Source of the DNA: an uncultured Desulfobacterales bacterium
GTDB lineage: Bacteria; Desulfobacterota; Desulfobacteria; Desulfobacterales; JAHEIW01
Direction: 5' to 3'
DNA length: 64,000 nucleotides
NCBI GenBank assembly: GCA_947259495.1
Contig: CAMYLV010000031.1
Span: 30,640 to 94,639 of the forward strand
A model generated the notes under the pieces. It searched no databases. It was not told the origin of the DNA and saw only the letters and a program-made list of their open reading frames with translations. The position numbers and the translations under genes were made by a program. This document shows, one piece after another, positions 62,623 to 64,000 of this stretch (positions are counted from its first letter, which is position 1; each line of letters begins with the position of its first letter).

Positions 62623-62651
62623 AAAATACAATTGTAAAAGTGGTATGTCAA
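62623..62651 (-). promoter_or_regulatory. Sigma-70 promoter of the ffh operon
   Basis: On the minus strand, TTGACA, a 17-nt spacer and TATTTT lie 32-60 nt upstream of the ffh ATG, a near-consensus arrangement. The leader would be about 25 nt and contains the ribosome-binding site. Confidence 0.6.
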
Positions 62652-62785
62652 GTAAATTAATACCTTGATTTTGAATGAAAATTAATGAGAAGATCTCATT
62701 TTTGGTATTAGCAGGCCGAGCAAGTCAGCGATGTAGGCCAACATCCATTCAGTAAAAAGGATGAAAATCATTTTATCTCATTAAT

Positions 62786-62874
62786 GTTCACCCTTTGGGC
62801 GAACCGGAGACTTCCATCGGTCCGCCTCAGGCGGATTATTAAGGACGAGGCATAGTTTACTATAGCCTCGCCCT
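62786..62874. other. Three-hairpin element between ffh and rlmN
   Basis: GTTCACCC/GGGCGAAC (62786-62804), TCCGCC/GGCGGA (62821-62835) and AAGG-CGAGGC-TAG with CTA-GCCTCG-CCTT (62841-62874) follow one another. A weak minus-strand reading frame crosses the region, but it has no ribosome-binding site and its codons follow the palindromes. The rest of the 384-nt divergent gap 62592-62975 holds the ffh promoter. Confidence 0.5.
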
Positions 62875-62975
62875 TAAGTGCCTTGCATATGAAACCCTCC
62901 AGCTCGTTCAAAATCAAGGTAATTTCTGAATTTTGAATAAAAAAAGATGAAAGGTTTTTTTGGGTTTTTAAAATT

Positions 62976-64000
62976 ATGTTGAATCCTAAAAAGCAGAACA
63001 TTCTTGAACTTGATCAGAATGCATTAGTCTCATGGCTCGACGATCAGGGAGTTGCGCCGTATCGGGCGAATCAGATTCTTAAATGGCTCTATACGCGGCA
63101 GACGGATCGATTTGACCGGATGACGGATTTGTCCAGTGATTTGCGGGCCCGTCTGGCGGATTTTTTTACCATCGAGCGTCTGACGACCGTACACATCGCA
63201 ACTTCCAAAGACGGCACGCGCAAATATGTGTTTCAGCTCAAAGATGGAAAGCGAATTGAAAGCGTTCTGATACCGGAGCGCGACCATTACACGCTGTGTA
63301 TTTCGAGTCAGGTGGGCTGTGCGCAGGATTGTGGGTTTTGCTTAACCGCCCAAATCGGGTTTCAGCGTAATTTAAGCAAGGCCGAAATTGTTTGCCAGGT
63401 ACGCGATATCAAAAATGACCTCAAAGAGCCGGGATCCCTGACAAACCTGGTTTTTATGGGCATGGGCGAGCCGCTGGCCAATTACCAGAATCTGGTAGCC
63501 GCTATCCAGATCATCACCGATGGGAGCTTCGGCTTCGGCTTTGCCGGCCGACGGGTGACCGTGTCAACGGCCGGTCTGCCATCCCGTCTGGCAGACCTAG
63601 GCCGCGATACCCGTGTAAATCTGGCCGTTTCGCTCAATGCTGCCGATAACGATACCCGCAGCCGCCTGATGCCGATCAATCGAAAATTTCCCATCGAAAA
63701 ATTACTCGCGGCCTGCCGACACTTTCCGTTGCCCGGCGGGCGGCGCATCACTTTCGAATATGTCCTTATAAAAGATGTTAACGACTCGGCCGATGATGCC
63801 CATCGCCTGGCCAAGCTGTTGCGGCCGATCAAATCAAAAATCAATCTGATTCCTTTCAATTCCCACCAAGGCTGCCTGTATCAGCGGCCGAATGAAGAAA
63901 TCATTCTCCGATTTCAGAATATTCTGATCGATAATAACTACACGGTCATGATTCGCCGCAGCAAAGGACAGGATATTGCTGCCGCCTGCGGGCAATTGGC
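62976..64000 (+). CDS. rlmN: 23S rRNA (adenine2503-C2)-methyltransferase (5' part, runs off the window)
   Basis: 341 residues are visible from the ATG at 62976; perhaps ten to twenty C-terminal residues are missing. It is a radical SAM enzyme that adds a methyl group to C2 of A2503 in 23S rRNA and A37 in some tRNAs. Seen are YRANQILKWLYTRQTDRFDR, SSQVGCAQDCGFCLTAQIGF with the three cluster cysteines, FMGMGEPLANYQNLVAAI, VTVSTAGLPSRLADL, LAVSLNAADNDTRSRLMPIN and, near the edge, RRSKGQDIAAACGQL. The cysteine near the C-terminus needed for the methyl transfer is included in this last motif. Divergent from ffh. Confidence 0.96.
   Translation, partial: MLNPKKQNILELDQNALVSWLDDQGVAPYRANQILKWLYTRQTDRFDRMTDLSSDLRARLADFFTIERLTTVHIATSKDGTRKYVFQLKDGKRIESVLIPERDHYTLCISSQVGCAQDCGFCLTAQIGFQRNLSKAEIVCQVRDIKNDLKEPGSLTNLVFMGMGEPLANYQNLVAAIQIITDGSFGFGFAGRRVTVSTAGLPSRLADLGRDTRVNLAVSLNAADNDTRSRLMPINRKFPIEKLLAACRHFPLPGGRRITFEYVLIKDVNDSADDAHRLAKLLRPIKSKINLIPFNSHQGCLYQRPNEEIILRFQNILIDNNYTVMIRRSKGQDIAAACGQL

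Noticed and set aside
62768..63001. 77-codon minus-strand frame between ffh and rlmN
   Set aside because: It overlaps the rlmN start and follows palindromic hairpins; no ribosome-binding site. Not accepted as a gene, though it could be a repeat-associated frame.

Overview
The window reads as chromosomal DNA of an anaerobic Gram-negative bacterium, most likely a sulfate-reducer-like member of the Desulfobacterota (inference). The support is a single-chain pyruvate:ferredoxin oxidoreductase, a class I [4Fe-4S] fumarase, a molybdenum/tungsten formate dehydrogenase, an L-lactate dehydrogenase, two Mla-type outer-membrane lipid transport operons, and a gene order around ffh/trmD/rplS/rnhB that is usual for that group. 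No tRNA, rRNA, CRISPR array, IS transposase or prophage gene was seen.

Layout. 1-8.4 kb: 3' end of fumarase, nifJ, two long inverted repeats, an orphan MlaC-like protein, a K+-channel-like protein, a secreted MORN-repeat protein and an amino-acid-type solute-binding lipoprotein. 8.4-27 kb: a stand-alone formate dehydrogenase, then a carbohydrate cluster nearly all on the minus strand: pgi, pgl (plus strand), glycerate 2-kinase, pyruvate kinase, a long phosphohexomutase, a GH13_18 phosphorylase, pgk, two tandem GAPDH genes, gpmI and ldh. Together these could phosphorolyse glucosylglycerate (or sucrose) to glucose-1-phosphate and glycerate and feed both halves into lower glycolysis. 27-28.5 kb: a START-like protein, a remnant of acetate kinase, a run of small hairpins and repeat copies. 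28.5-32.8 kb: mla operon E-F-D-C-A, in which mlaE is broken by an internal deletion and mlaF carries a C-terminal degenerate GGDEF-like domain. 32.9-34.8 kb: a flavodiiron-like MBL protein followed 1 nt later by a PP2C/SpoIIE phosphatase. 35-43 kb: an OmpV-like protein, then a second Mla/Pqi-type operon with two STAS domains, plus small envelope proteins. 43.3-49.7 kb: a complete RND efflux operon. 49.9-55.8 kb: a nucleotidyltransferase pair that may be a toxin-antitoxin module, DUF3124, YihY/BrkB, YceD, YkgJ, an orphan ParM-like actin and a phosphopantetheinyl transferase. 55.9-62.6 kb: the translation cluster ffh-rpsP-khpA-rimM-trmD-SPOUT methyltransferase-rplS-rnhB-yraN-rsmI. 62.98 kb to the end: 5' part of rlmN.

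Intergenic DNA is unusually repeat-rich. A roughly 104-bp hairpin-forming element occurs in four full copies and two fragments. Several families of degenerate 7-12-nt tandem words also recur between genes, and at two genes (rsmI, trmD) they run into the 3' end of the reading frame. The most notable points are the MlaF-GGDEF-like fusion beside a damaged mlaE, the inferred glucosylglycerate pathway, the divergent second GAPDH, the putative sensor/phosphatase/STAS signalling set, and the repeat content.
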